38,375 nucleotides of DNA, from IMG/VR virus record IMGVR_UViG_3300048017_000030, positions 1 to 38,375 of that record. One strand, given 5' to 3'. Origin of the DNA: a virus. Below the pieces are notes generated by a model that made no database searches, had not been told where the DNA came from, and saw nothing but the letters and a program-made list of their open reading frames with translations. Positions 1 to 7,756 of the stretch are shown one piece after another (positions within the stretch are counted from its first letter, which is position 1; every line of letters starts with the position of its first letter). The position numbers and the translations under genes were made by a program.

Positions 1-176
1 TGTCCAGCATCACGGACAACGGCACAGGTGACTATACGGTCAACTTTGCAACAGCAATGTCAGATGCAAATTATGCGATTTGTGGAACATCGTCGCGCAG
101 CGGCTACAGCGCCGCAAACAATCCTGGAGGTTTTGGATTGCGCACACAACCAACCACGTCATCGTTCCGTGTTGCA
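1..176. repeat. terminal direct repeat, left copy
   Basis: These 176 bases are the same as 38200-38375 except for one base (A at 128, G at 38327). They lie inside the tail-fibre gene, and joining the copies restores one uninterrupted reading frame. The simplest reading is a circular or circularly permuted genome whose ends overlap in the assembly. A true short terminal repeat, as in T7-like phages, is possible but would be odd in the middle of a gene. Confidence 0.95.
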
Positions 177-239
177 ACATCAAACGGCTCGGGAACAATT
201 GAAGATTCCATTGAGGTCGATATTTCGATCTTCCGCTGA
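1..239 (+). CDS. tail fibre protein, C-terminal part (continues from 37317)
   Basis: This is the 3' end of the gene that starts at 37317. The frame enters with the last two bases of a Val codon and ends at TGA 237-239. Joined across the 176-bp overlap, the complete protein has 373 residues, of which the last 20 are encoded only here (177-236). This end is a compact domain rich in Ser, Thr, Gly and Asn, of the kind seen at the distal tips of phage fibres, so it may contact the host receptor (inference). The 58-residue gene at 249 follows after 9 bases. Confidence 0.85.
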   Translation, partial: SSITDNGTGDYTVNFATAMSDANYAICGTSSRSGYSAANNPGGFGLRTQPTTSSFRVATSNGSGTIEDSIEVDISIFR

Positions 240-248
240 AAGACATCC

Positions 249-425
249 ATGAACCAACGAATCATTTACCCAACTGACGATGGTGGCGTGGCTGTCATCA
301 TCCCCACCGAATCCGTGGAAGCAGCGATCAAGGATGTGCCCGAGGGCAAGCCTTACAAGGTTGTGGATGTCGCCGACATTCCCACAGACCGCACATTCCG
401 CAACGCCTGGGAGTACGCAGCATGA
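249..425 (+). CDS. small tail-associated protein, 58 aa, function unknown
   Basis: A 58-residue ORF (MNQRIIYPTDDGGVAVIIP...) starts 9 bases after the tail-fibre stop. Its stop overlaps the next start as ATGA (422-425), so the two genes are probably translationally coupled. The protein is acidic with short beta-prone segments and has no membrane segment or signal peptide. Its place right after the fibre gene suggests a fibre-associated or fibre-assembly role, but I recognise no domain. The full open frame, the tight spacing and the overlap are the grounds for calling it real. Confidence 0.7.
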   Translation: MNQRIIYPTDDGGVAVIIPTESVEAAIKDVPEGKPYKVVDVADIPTDRTFRNAWEYAA

Positions 426-649
426 TTACCGTCAACATTGACAAAGCCAAAGCCATCGCGCACGACAAGCGCCGCGCAGCCCGTGCTGCTGAGTTTGCCC
501 CGCTGGATATCAAGGCCACCATTCCAAGTGAAGCAGTGGCCGCTGAAGCTGCGCGTCAGGCTGTTCGCGACAAGTATGCCGTGATCCAGTCCGACATCGA
601 CACAGCGACTGGTGTTCCAGAACTTACCATGGTTGTCCAGAGTCTGTGA
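422..649 (+). CDS. small tail-associated protein, possible fibre assembly factor
   Basis: This 75-residue protein begins MITVNIDKAKAIAHDKRRAAR and is a mostly helical, charged, Ala-rich polypeptide. The segment around residues 8-30 (KAKAIAHDKRRAARAAEFAPLD) resembles the C-terminal segments of small proteins encoded behind tail fibres in many podo- and siphophages; that comparison is from memory. It overlaps the preceding gene by four bases (ATGA). A chaperone or assembly role for the fibre is plausible and unproven. Confidence 0.7.
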   Translation: MITVNIDKAKAIAHDKRRAARAAEFAPLDIKATIPSEAVAAEAARQAVRDKYAVIQSDIDTATGVPELTMVVQSL

Positions 650-658
650 TGCTTTTGA

Positions 659-1024
659 ATGAAGTTACCTGACGATGTATGGCAAGTGATCGCCGACTAT
701 CTTTTGGAGCGAAGAAAGATTACGGCAACGCCCGAGTTGAGAGACTGGGCGGAGAACAACCTAGACATCGTCCTGTTTGACGGTGGTGCAATCTTGGCAA
801 AAGACAACGAGTTTGATTTATTCGTGGTCCCTGAAAAGCGCGGTAAGTGGCGCATCAGAAGTGTGATAGGTGATTTTCTCGACACAATGCTGAGAAAGCA
901 TGAGAAAATTGTAGTGAAGATTTACGAAGACAACACCCCATCATTGCGACTTGCAAGAGGGTTTGGATTCAAAGATGTTGGCCGTGAAAACGGAATGATT
1001 CGATTGGAGAAGCGACATGGGTGA
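659..1024 (+). CDS. GNAT-like acyltransferase-fold protein
   Basis: A 121-residue protein with features of a short GNAT fold. Residues 53-66 form a beta strand followed by RGKWRI, at the place of the acetyl-CoA loop, and residues 90-104 (EDNTPSLRLARGFGF) match the common GNAT segment N..S..L....GF. It is shorter than the usual 140-180 residues. It overlaps the next gene by 8 bases and heads the ejection cluster. T7-like phages have a small acetyltransferase-like protein (gp13) in the same genomic position, so a virion-associated role is possible. Base composition is more AT-rich than in its neighbours, hinting at separate acquisition. Activity is unproven. Confidence 0.6.
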   Translation: MKLPDDVWQVIADYLLERRKITATPELRDWAENNLDIVLFDGGAILAKDNEFDLFVVPEKRGKWRIRSVIGDFLDTMLRKHEKIVVKIYEDNTPSLRLARGFGFKDVGRENGMIRLEKRHG

Positions 1025-1736
1025 CATTATCAACGCAGGTGCCGATCTACTCGGTTTCGGGCCAGCAAGTAAACAAGCTGACGCGACTGAATCGGCGGCG
1101 CGCATGGGTGCGGAATCGCAACGCTACGCTGCCGACATTCAAAAGCAGATGTACGAGCGTGGCGTCGAGCTGCAAGAGCCATGGCGTCAGGCGGGCATGA
1201 CTGCGCTCAATAAGCTCATTCCTGCGGCTACCGACTATCAGAAATTCACGGCGTCTCAGTTTCAGGCTGACCCAGGGTATGCGTTTCGATTGGCAGAAGG
1301 CCAGAAAGCACTGGAGCGAAGCGCTGCCGCCCGTGGTGGTTTGATCTCGGGGTCTGCTCTTAAAGCAGCAACTCGATATGGTCAAGACATGGGGTCGCAA
1401 GAGTACCAAAATGCGTTCAACCGTTACCAGACGGAGCGCAACGCGCTGCTTAACCCATTGCAATCGTTGGCCGGTCTTGGTCAAACCTCGGCAAATACGC
1501 AGGGGGCTGCGGCCAGCAACTACGGCACCAACGCTGCCAACCTTGCAATGGTTGGTGGGGCAAACCAAGCCAATGCGCTGATGGCTGGCGGCAACATCCG
1601 AGCCAGTCAGTACGGCACGTTGGGCAGGGGCATTGACCAGCTGTACGATTACGGCAACAAAAACAACTGGTGGAGTTCCTCAACGCCAGATCCGATTACC
1701 AGTTGGTACTCCGGTACTGGCACAGGGGGCGATTAA
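1017..1736 (+). CDS. DNA transfer/ejection protein (P22 gp7-like)
   Basis: A 239-residue protein, helical in the first two thirds and Gly/Asn/Ser-rich at the end. The central segment (about residues 83-145), with QADPGYAFRLAEGQKALERS followed by AARGGLISGSALKAATRYGQ, is a pattern I associate with phage DNA transfer proteins of the P22 gp7 type. These are carried inside the capsid and ejected with the DNA to help it cross the envelope. The start at 1017 overlaps the GNAT-like gene by 8 bases and the next gene starts 3 bases after the stop. It is the first of three consecutive probable ejection proteins. Confidence 0.75.
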   Translation: MGDIINAGADLLGFGPASKQADATESAARMGAESQRYAADIQKQMYERGVELQEPWRQAGMTALNKLIPAATDYQKFTASQFQADPGYAFRLAEGQKALERSAAARGGLISGSALKAATRYGQDMGSQEYQNAFNRYQTERNALLNPLQSLAGLGQTSANTQGAAASNYGTNAANLAMVGGANQANALMAGGNIRASQYGTLGRGIDQLYDYGNKNNWWSSSTPDPITSWYSGTGTGGD

Positions 1737-1738
1737 TC

Positions 1739-3130
1739 ATGAACGGACTTATTGATTTCGGCATCATTAAACCCGAACTCGCTGGTTCTCTTGGAGCTGG
1801 CTTTCGTGCTTCGCGGGATGAACGCAGCCAGAGGGAAATGTCGCAGCTTAAACTGGACCAACTGAAGCAAGATCGTGCAATGCTGACCGATCTGCAAACC
1901 AAACTTCAAGCGGCTGGCAAAAGCACTGATCCGAACGACTTTTTCAAGGCGCTGATTCAATCGGGCAACCCTGAATACATGGCCAAAGGTTATGAGGGTG
2001 TGCAGCGTTACCAAGAGCTTCAGCGTGCTGATGCTTTACTGCGCAAAGAAGCGCCTGAATTGTTTAGTCCCGCACCTAATGCTGCTGCGCCAGTCAATGC
2101 ACTTGCATCTACTGCTGCACCTACCGCTGCACCAACTAATGCGTTTGCGTCCACTGCCGCACCAACAACTGCGCAACCCACATCAGTCAATGCTTTGGCA
2201 AATCCTGATCGTGTGCAGGAGCTGCGAAACAAAGTTTTAACATACAGTTCCTCGGGTGACCCCCGACTCAAAGCACTGGCTGACGTTTATAAATCGCAGT
2301 TGCAAGAGCTGACTAAAACCAACGTAGTTGGCGGACGCCTTGTTAGTGGCGCGGGTAATGTAATGTACGAAGCACCGCCTGAAACTAGCGACATTAAAGA
2401 GTACGAGTACGCTAAAAAGAACCAAGGTTACAAAGGTTCGTTTACTGATTTTATGCAGATCAAGCCAACGGCAAGCGCTGCGCGAAACACAGTCAACGTC
2501 AGCACCGAAAAGAAATATGGTGAGCGATTTGGTGGTCTGATCGCCGATCAAGATGCTGCCAAGCTGTCTGCTGCTGAAAATGCACCGCAGGCTGCGGCAA
2601 CTGCTGATCGTGTGATGGATTTGATTTCCACAGGTAAGGTCATTACCGGCACAGGTGCTAACGCACGATTGCAAATCGCTAAAGCATTGAACTTGGCTGG
2701 TGGCACCGATTCGGAAAAGATCAAGAACACTGAAGTGCTTGTGTCGTCACTGGCTGAGACAACATTGGGTGCGATTAAATCGTCTAACCTGGGTGCAGGC
2801 CAAGGTTTTACCAACGCAGATCGAGATTTCTTGGAAAAAGCCAAGGCTGGTCAACTTAGCTACGATGCTAAGTCGCTGACCGAACTGGCACGGTTGTCCA
2901 GACTTGCTGCTGAAAAGAGTGCAGATTCTTGGAACAACCGTGTAAAACAGATTCCCGCCACTGCTCTCGAAGGTACTGGTATTTCCACCAACCCCATTGT
3001 GGTACCTAAGCGCGGCATCATGAAGAACAGTGGCAATCAACCTGCCGCTGCCCAGCAGGCTCCTGCCGGTGTGGATTCCACCATTTGGCAATTCATGACT
3101 CCAGAGGAGCGCAAGCTATGGCAGAAATGA
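1739..3130 (+). CDS. probable internal virion/ejection protein, 463 aa
   Basis: The preferred start is ATG 1739, three bases after the previous stop; an in-frame ATG at 1670 lies inside the upstream gene and is unlikely. The N-terminal 100 residues are helical with coiled-coil character (RDERSQREMSQLKLDQLKQD). A low-complexity Ala/Pro/Thr linker follows at about residues 110-155, with near-repeats of VNALASTAAPTAAPTNAFAS. The C-terminal 250 residues are helical (AAENAPQAAATADRVMDLIS...). Large alanine-rich helical proteins in the second and third positions of the ejection cluster are typical of P22-like phages (gp20/gp16). I recognise no enzymatic motif. Confidence 0.65.
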   Translation: MNGLIDFGIIKPELAGSLGAGFRASRDERSQREMSQLKLDQLKQDRAMLTDLQTKLQAAGKSTDPNDFFKALIQSGNPEYMAKGYEGVQRYQELQRADALLRKEAPELFSPAPNAAAPVNALASTAAPTAAPTNAFASTAAPTTAQPTSVNALANPDRVQELRNKVLTYSSSGDPRLKALADVYKSQLQELTKTNVVGGRLVSGAGNVMYEAPPETSDIKEYEYAKKNQGYKGSFTDFMQIKPTASAARNTVNVSTEKKYGERFGGLIADQDAAKLSAAENAPQAAATADRVMDLISTGKVITGTGANARLQIAKALNLAGGTDSEKIKNTEVLVSSLAETTLGAIKSSNLGAGQGFTNADRDFLEKAKAGQLSYDAKSLTELARLSRLAAEKSADSWNNRVKQIPATALEGTGISTNPIVVPKRGIMKNSGNQPAAAQQAPAGVDSTIWQFMTPEERKLWQK

Positions 3131-5061
3131 CACTTGAGCAGCAACGCGCAATGGCGATGGCTGCGGCACGGGCGCGGGCGGCAGAAGCTGAATCATCCGC
3201 AGCACCTTCTGGTGGCATTCCCAGCCCACGCCGTGAATACTCGCTGGCCGAAGTACCATTGGAAGCAGGTAAAAACCTGCCCGAAAGTGCAGGCAAGTTT
3301 GTTGGCGGTGTCGTGCAGGCAGTAACAAGTCCGCTTCAGACCCTTACTGGTATTCTTGACTTGGGTGCGGGTGCACTTCGCAACTCGTTGCCTGGCGGCG
3401 TGGTTAAATTCATCGACCAGTTCGATGCTGACCCTGCTGCTGCGGAACGTGCAAGTACGGTGGCGTCAACTGTCGGCGGCATGTACAAAGATCGCTACGG
3501 AAATTACGAATCCATCAAGCGCACATTTGCCGAAGACCCGGTGGGCGCTGCTGCTGACCTGTCTACCCTGTTGACTGGGGGTGGTGCTGCCGCGACCAAG
3601 TTGGGTGCCACGCAGACCGGCGCTGCGTTGTCACGAGCCGGTACCACAATCAACCCAATGCGACCAATTGCGCCCATCATAGAGGTGCCTTTTAAAGCAG
3701 CCGCTAAGGGTGTGGGTGCGGTCTACAATGCACTCGACCCCAAGTCGGCTGCATACTTGACGGCAATCGAAGGACGTGGACCTGAGATTGTCAACGCTTT
3801 GCGCAACCAGACAGAAATTGTCCCCGGCAGCAAACCTACTGCGGCACAAGCTGCCGCACCTGTAGGGTCAACTCGATTTTCAGCGATGGGTGAGTCTGCT
3901 GCCCGCACTACACCTACGCCATTTTTTGAAATGGAGCAGGCTCAGAAAGCGGCACAGTTGTCAGCTGTTCAAAAAGTTGGCCAAACCCCATCTGCGGTTA
4001 AGGCTGCTGAAAAACTCCGCACTGATACCGCTAAGGAACTGTACGGTATTTCCGATCAAGCATTGGTGCCGGTCGATAAAACATTCAATGGGTTGCTTGG
4101 TCGTCCGTCGATGGACAAAGTGATTGCCCGTGCCAGCGAACTAGCTGCGGAAAAAGACATCCCGTTCCAAATTGGTCAGAATCGACCTGCTCAAACAGTC
4201 CCCTCGTCCATCCTGAACGTCGAAGGACAACCGATTGGGGTAACCACGATTCCTGGCGAAGTTGCCAAATACCCAGGCAGCAGTTTGCACTTGATGAAAA
4301 TGGCGTTTGACGATCTGACGAAAAACCCTGAGCGTTTTGGAATTGGGGCAAACGAGGTGGGTGCGATTAACTCAACTCGGGCAAAGTTTCTTAACTGGGT
4401 TGAGGACAAAGCCCCATCGTATCGGACAGCGCGTGAAACTTTTGCTACACAAAGCAAGCCGATCAACCAAATGCAAGTTGGCCAATTCCTTGAGGGTAAA
4501 CTGACCCCAGCACTTGGTGAGGAGAGTGCCCGTTTACGTGCAGCGGGATATGCAACAGCACTGGAACAAGCACCTAGCACTATCAAAAAAGCAACGGGTC
4601 AGTCACGCTACGAGCAGTTGAGTGAAATCATGACGCCTGAGCAAATCGCAATTCTTGATTCAGTTCGTGCGGATCTTGCAAGGTCCAAACTGAACGAGGC
4701 GCAAGCGGCTGCTGCTCGGGGTGCTGGTCCCAACGTAAATCTTATGGGAACTGAGACACTGGGTAATGTTCGTGCCCCCAACTTCATCAACAATGTAACT
4801 ACAATTGCCAATGACATTCTGCGTCGATTGCAGGGCAAGTTAGACCAGAAACTGGCAATTGAGTTGGCCGCTGAAATGCTTGATCCAAGCGCAGCAGCTG
4901 GTGCAATTGAGAAAGCATTGGCGCGGCAAGCAAAAGGTCAAAAAATGGCAGAACCTTTGAAACAGGTTGGTAAAGCTGCTTCGTCTGGTTTGAGGACTCC
5001 TGCCGCTATTAACATGCTGCGCCCAGATGGTGAAGAAATCCAAAACGCATTGGTGAAGTAA
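3118..5061 (+). CDS. large internal virion/ejection protein, 647 aa
   Basis: ATG 3118 is chosen because GAGGAG lies 8 bases upstream (3104-3109); the longer frame from 3085 has no such site. The protein starts inside the previous gene (13-base overlap). It is very Ala-rich and mainly helical. A stretch at about residues 50-100 of small hydrophobic residues (GKFVGGVVQAVTSPLQTLTG) could approach membranes, and a recognisable segment with RYGNYESIKRTFAEDPVGAA lies near residues 125-145. I recall similar segments in large phage structural proteins of unknown function. By position and composition it is the third ejection protein (P22 gp16 analogue). No lytic transglycosylase motif is visible. Confidence 0.6.
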   Translation: MAEMTLEQQRAMAMAAARARAAEAESSAAPSGGIPSPRREYSLAEVPLEAGKNLPESAGKFVGGVVQAVTSPLQTLTGILDLGAGALRNSLPGGVVKFIDQFDADPAAAERASTVASTVGGMYKDRYGNYESIKRTFAEDPVGAAADLSTLLTGGGAAATKLGATQTGAALSRAGTTINPMRPIAPIIEVPFKAAAKGVGAVYNALDPKSAAYLTAIEGRGPEIVNALRNQTEIVPGSKPTAAQAAAPVGSTRFSAMGESAARTTPTPFFEMEQAQKAAQLSAVQKVGQTPSAVKAAEKLRTDTAKELYGISDQALVPVDKTFNGLLGRPSMDKVIARASELAAEKDIPFQIGQNRPAQTVPSSILNVEGQPIGVTTIPGEVAKYPGSSLHLMKMAFDDLTKNPERFGIGANEVGAINSTRAKFLNWVEDKAPSYRTARETFATQSKPINQMQVGQFLEGKLTPALGEESARLRAAGYATALEQAPSTIKKATGQSRYEQLSEIMTPEQIAILDSVRADLARSKLNEAQAAAARGAGPNVNLMGTETLGNVRAPNFINNVTTIANDILRRLQGKLDQKLAIELAAEMLDPSAAAGAIEKALARQAKGQKMAEPLKQVGKAASSGLRTPAAINMLRPDGEEIQNALVK

Positions 5062-5294
5062 TGGAACCTCAAACATTGATCAACTACGTACTCGGGGTTG
5101 CGTCTGCGGCCATGGGTTGGTTTGCCCGTGAGCTTTGGTCGGCTGTCAAAGACCTGAAATCCGACCTTGCCAAGCTGCGCGAGGAGCTACCCAAGACCTA
5201 CGTCACCCGCGACGATTTTCGTGAGGATTTTCGTGAGGTCAAGGACATGCTGGGCAAGATTTTTGACAAGCTGGACGGCAAGGCTGACAAATGA
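5061..5294 (+). CDS. small membrane-anchored coiled-coil protein in the lysis region
   Basis: A 77-residue protein with one N-terminal membrane segment (about residues 6-24, LINYVLGVASAAMGWFARE) followed by a charged coiled coil (KDLKSDLAKLREELPKTYVT, then DDFREDFREVKDMLGKIFDKL). The start overlaps the previous stop (TAATG) and the end overlaps the next start. Proteins of this shape are common just before holin and endolysin genes. It could be an inner-membrane spanin-like or lysis accessory protein, but no outer-membrane partner with a lipobox is visible beside it. Confidence 0.7.
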   Translation: MEPQTLINYVLGVASAAMGWFARELWSAVKDLKSDLAKLREELPKTYVTRDDFREDFREVKDMLGKIFDKLDGKADK

Positions 5295-5704
5295 CAGAAC
5301 TCAAACAACACATTGCCGTCATCAAGGCCGAGGCCGAGGTGGAGCTCAATCGGATGTACGCCAACACCACGGCCAAAGAGGTTGCGGGCAAGGCCATCGG
5401 TGAGAACGGCCTGTTCTACATCACCCTCATCATCACCCTGGGCGTGGGCGCATCGGTAGTTCTGGACAACGAAAAGATCGCCGCTGTGATGGGCCTGCTC
5501 GGTGCCGCGCTGACTGCGCTAATCTCAATGATGAACGGCATTGCTGGGGCCAACCCCAAGCAAGAGAAGCCTGAGTTTGAGGTGATCAAGTCTCTCATCG
5601 AACGCCTTGACAAGCTGGACCAGCCCATGCGCGTCGATGTTCAGGGCGACAAGGTTTCCGTGACCAAGGGTGACGACATCATCACCACAGCGAAAGGCGC
5701 ATGA
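5291..5704 (+). CDS. two-TM membrane protein, possible holin or holin partner
   Basis: A 137-residue protein with two hydrophobic segments, about residues 40-59 (GLFYITLIITLGVGASVVL) and 64-86 (IAAVMGLLGAALTALISMMNG). The N-terminal helix is charged, and the soluble tail (residues 90-137) is likely to face the cytoplasm. It overlaps both neighbours by four bases. Sitting directly before the 3TM holin and the endolysin, it may be a second holin, an antiholin or another lysis regulator. I cannot assign it to a family. Confidence 0.65.
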   Translation: MTELKQHIAVIKAEAEVELNRMYANTTAKEVAGKAIGENGLFYITLIITLGVGASVVLDNEKIAAVMGLLGAALTALISMMNGIAGANPKQEKPEFEVIKSLIERLDKLDQPMRVDVQGDKVSVTKGDDIITTAKGA

Positions 5705-6120
5705 TGAATCTGAGCGACTTGAATCCATTGGCCGCAATTGGCGGCAAGCTGATTGATCGTTTTTTGCCAGACCCTGTGGCCGCAAGCAAGGCAAAGGCAG
5801 AGCTTGAGCAAATGCAGCAAAACGGCGAACTTGCGCAAATGGCCAACGACACCAAGCTGTTCGAGGTCGAGCAGAACAACGTGTCTGACCGTTGGAAAGC
5901 CGACATGGGGTCTGACTCCTGGCTGTCCAAGAACATCCGCCCCATGGCCCTGATTGCCATCTTCGTGGCGTATTTCGTGTTCACCATGATGTCAGCCTAC
6001 GGCTACAACGCCCAAGAATCCTACGTCCAGCTGCTGGGCCAGTGGGGGCAGATCATCTTCTTGGCATACTTCGGTGGCCGCACAGTTGAAAAGCTCGCTG
6101 ACATGAAAAGTAAAAAATGA
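5701..6120 (+). CDS. holin, GTA-type 3TM family
   Basis: A 139-residue membrane protein. The segment DRWKADMGSDSWLSKNIRP followed by MALIAIFVAYFVFTMMSAYG and later YVQLLGQWGQIIFLAYFGGR matches, from memory, the family 'Holin of 3TMs, for gene-transfer release' (GTA_holin_3TM). Holins in this family are thought to permeabilise the inner membrane so that endolysin reaches the cell wall. The N-terminal half is amphipathic and acidic. The start is ATG 5701 (ATGA overlap with the previous stop) or the adjacent ATG 5704. The endolysin gene overlaps its end by four bases. Confidence 0.8.
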   Translation: MMNLSDLNPLAAIGGKLIDRFLPDPVAASKAKAELEQMQQNGELAQMANDTKLFEVEQNNVSDRWKADMGSDSWLSKNIRPMALIAIFVAYFVFTMMSAYGYNAQESYVQLLGQWGQIIFLAYFGGRTVEKLADMKSKK

Positions 6121-6545
6121 ACATCACACCCCACTTCACCCTTGATGAGTTGACCCACACGGATCACCGCGAGTTCGACAACACACCCAACGCTACCGAG
6201 ATGGAAAACCTCAAGCGCTTGGCTGATCTGTTGGAGCAGGTGAAAGTGGTGCTGGGTGGCAAGCCCATCATGATCAACAGTGCTTTTCGGTCCAAGCAGG
6301 TCAATGACGCCGTGGGCAGCAAGGACACCAGCCAGCACCGCCTTGGCTGCGCTGCTGACATTCGCGTGCCCGGCATGACGCCAGACCAAGTTGTCAAGGC
6401 TGTGATGATCAGCGGCATCAATTTCGATCAGATCATCCGTGAGTTTGATCGGTGGACCCATATCAGCGTGCCCAACACAGATTCAACACCTGCCCGCAGG
6501 CAGGCACTGATCATCGACAAGTCAGGCACACGCCGCTACGGCTAA
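6117..6545 (+). CDS. endolysin, M15-type D-Ala-D-Ala carboxypeptidase/endopeptidase
   Basis: A 142-residue single-domain peptidase of the M15 family that cleaves peptidoglycan stem peptides. The zinc site is visible: FRSKQVNDAVGSKDTSQHRLG with His74, AADI with Asp81, and DRWTHIS with His115; Glu109 in IREFDRW is the likely catalytic acid/base. The length is normal for phage M15_3 endolysins. There is no signal peptide, so release depends on the holin encoded just before it (ATGA overlap at 6117). It is the last gene of the late unit, and its end overlaps the convergent minus-strand gene by 24 bases. Confidence 0.88.
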   Translation: MNITPHFTLDELTHTDHREFDNTPNATEMENLKRLADLLEQVKVVLGGKPIMINSAFRSKQVNDAVGSKDTSQHRLGCAADIRVPGMTPDQVVKAVMISGINFDQIIREFDRWTHISVPNTDSTPARRQALIIDKSGTRRYG

Positions 6546-6734
6546 CAAGAAGCCCAGCCACAGCAACCCCAGGATGCCAAGCAGCATCCATTTGGCCAAG
6601 TGGTACACGTACACACGCCACACGGATGGCGGCAGTGCATCGGCGGCACGCATCAGCGGGCGGGCTTTTGCCACACGGACCGGACAGTCCCGTCCTTGAT
6701 TGCAGTTTCCGTAATCGTCACAGCAGTTGGGCAT
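6522..6734 (-). CDS. Cys-rich small membrane protein, 70 aa
   Basis: The start at 6734 is set by GGAGAG about 7 bases upstream; the longer open frame from 6833 has no support. The N-terminus is Cys-rich (MPNCCDDYGNCNQGRDCPVR) and could bind metal. A single hydrophobic segment ends the protein (about residues 49-70, MLLGILGLLWLGFLLAVAAC). Similar small proteins occur in many phages, with no function that I know of. It is the last gene of the minus replication operon. It overlaps the preceding gene in another frame by about 82 bases and converges with the endolysin gene. Confidence 0.6.
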   Translation of the reverse strand: MPNCCDDYGNCNQGRDCPVRVAKARPLMRAADALPPSVWRVYVYHLAKWMLLGILGLLWLGFLLAVAACA

Positions 6735-6877
6735 TTCATACTCTCCGTTAATAGTTGTTGAAGCCAGCGGCTGCCACCGAGGCGGCGAAGCTGGATCTGT
6801 TGTTCTCGGGTCAGGCTGACCGAAGTCTTGCACCTGATCTCACCTTTGACAAGTGCAGGGCGTCCACCTGGATTCAT
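6653..6877 (-). CDS. small protein with possible ribbon-helix-helix-like segment
   Basis: A 74-residue basic protein. The segment KTSVSLTREQQIQLRRLGGS followed by RWLQQLL resembles a ribbon-helix-helix DNA-binding fold (strand, then two helices). The start at 6877 overlaps the stop of the HNH-like gene by four bases, which supports translation. The final 25 codons are also covered, in another frame, by the 70-residue gene starting at 6734. A small transcriptional regulator is one reading; the assignment is tentative. Confidence 0.5.
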   Translation of the reverse strand: MNPGGRPALVKGEIRCKTSVSLTREQQIQLRRLGGSRWLQQLLTESMKCPTAVTITETAIKDGTVRSVWQKPAR

Positions 6878-7374
6878 CGCGCCCCCAGTCCGGCAAACGG
6901 GCTACTGTAATTGCGCCACGTCTTGCCTATTTTGATTGCGCTCACCGTTGCCTGACTGACACCGTACTGCGCAGCGATCTGCCGCTGGTTGCCCTCGGCC
7001 ATGCGGATCTCAGTGGCCAGCTCAAGTGTCAGCTTTCCCTTGGCGCGGGCTTTGTCCGACAACTTCTTGCAGCGCATCACATCGATATGGTACTGTTGCT
7101 CGTCAGTCGTGCGGCGTTGGATTGGTCCGCGAAAAGTCCACCCCATGTGTTCAGGGTGCACGCACATGGGGTTGCCACACCTGTATGATGCCAGCCAGTT
7201 TTTCCGAATTCGGGACTGTGTTTTGTCAAGCATAATCAGCCTGCGCACCGAGGCGGTTTTGCCTTGCCACCGCATGACCGGTGAAGCACCACAGGCTTGC
7301 AACGCACCTGTCCAGTTCCAGCACTCGCCGTCTTCTTCGACATGCTTGTAGATGCGCTCGATCAGAGGGTTCAT
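6874..7374 (-). CDS. HNH-like protein with C-terminal helix-turn-helix
   Basis: A 166-residue protein. Residues 16-24 (GECWNWTGA) and 64-78 (YRCGNPMCVHPEHMG) match the architecture of HNH proteins, with Cys66, Cys71, His73 and His76. The first His of the motif, usually just before the C.NP.C segment, is Tyr64 here, so cleavage activity is uncertain. Residues 115-153 (LTLELATEIRMAEGNQRQIA, then a QATVSAIKIG recognition helix) look like a helix-turn-helix as found in homing endonucleases. It overlaps the glutaredoxin gene by ATGA. It may be a DNA-binding or homing-derived protein of the replication operon. Confidence 0.65.
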   Translation of the reverse strand: MNPLIERIYKHVEEDGECWNWTGALQACGASPVMRWQGKTASVRRLIMLDKTQSRIRKNWLASYRCGNPMCVHPEHMGWTFRGPIQRRTTDEQQYHIDVMRCKKLSDKARAKGKLTLELATEIRMAEGNQRQIAAQYGVSQATVSAIKIGKTWRNYSSPFAGLGAR

Positions 7375-7604
7375 ATTCCCACCTGCTTGAGTGCTTCCTG
7401 CAAGCCAGCAAAGCCGCCGACACGGGAGTTGTTGATGAATATCTGAGGCATCTGCTTGATCTCGGGAAACATGGCCATGAATGCCGCACGCTCGGCTTCA
7501 CTGTCCAAACAAATCTCTTTGTACTCAAGGTTTTTTGACTTGAGTAGCTGCTTGGCGCTGACACAGTTGGGGCAGTTGCTCTTGGTGTACATGACAATCT
7601 TCAC
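7371..7604 (-). CDS. glutaredoxin
   Basis: A 77-residue thioredoxin-fold protein with the redox motif CPNC (Cys11, Cys14) after the first strand (KIVMYTKSN), and the cis-Pro loop QMPQIFIN later. This is the normal length of a phage glutaredoxin. It probably supplies electrons to ribonucleotide reductase for DNA synthesis, presumably the host enzyme because no phage reductase gene is visible. The start codon is GTG at 7604, overlapping the previous stop as GTGA; the first ATG in frame would remove the first strand. It lies within the replication operon. Confidence 0.88.
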   Translation of the reverse strand: MKIVMYTKSNCPNCVSAKQLLKSKNLEYKEICLDSEAERAAFMAMFPEIKQMPQIFINNSRVGGFAGLQEALKQVGI

Positions 7605-7756
7605 GCCGTCACCTCACGCATTTCCCAACCCAATTGAAAATACGACCAGCGCATTTGCAGGGCTGGTACGTTGTACTTGCCGGTGTCGCTCATGCTGAAG
7701 TCGGTGTGACCTTTAACGCGCATCGTGGCTTCAAAGATTCGTTGGCAATGTGTCAT
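7601..7756 (-). CDS. small conserved phage protein, 51 aa, unknown
   Basis: A 51-residue ORF reading MTHCQRIFEATMRVKGHTDF then SMSDTGKYNVPALQMRWSYF and a short end. It is bracketed by four-base overlaps on both sides: ATGA with the upstream gene and GTGA with glutaredoxin. This is strong evidence that it is translated. It has no membrane segment or known motif, and GGAGC lies about 4 bases upstream of the start. The aromatic-rich end (MRWSYFQLGWEM) suggests a folded mini-domain. Function unknown. Confidence 0.65.
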   Translation of the reverse strand: MTHCQRIFEATMRVKGHTDFSMSDTGKYNVPALQMRWSYFQLGWEMREVTA

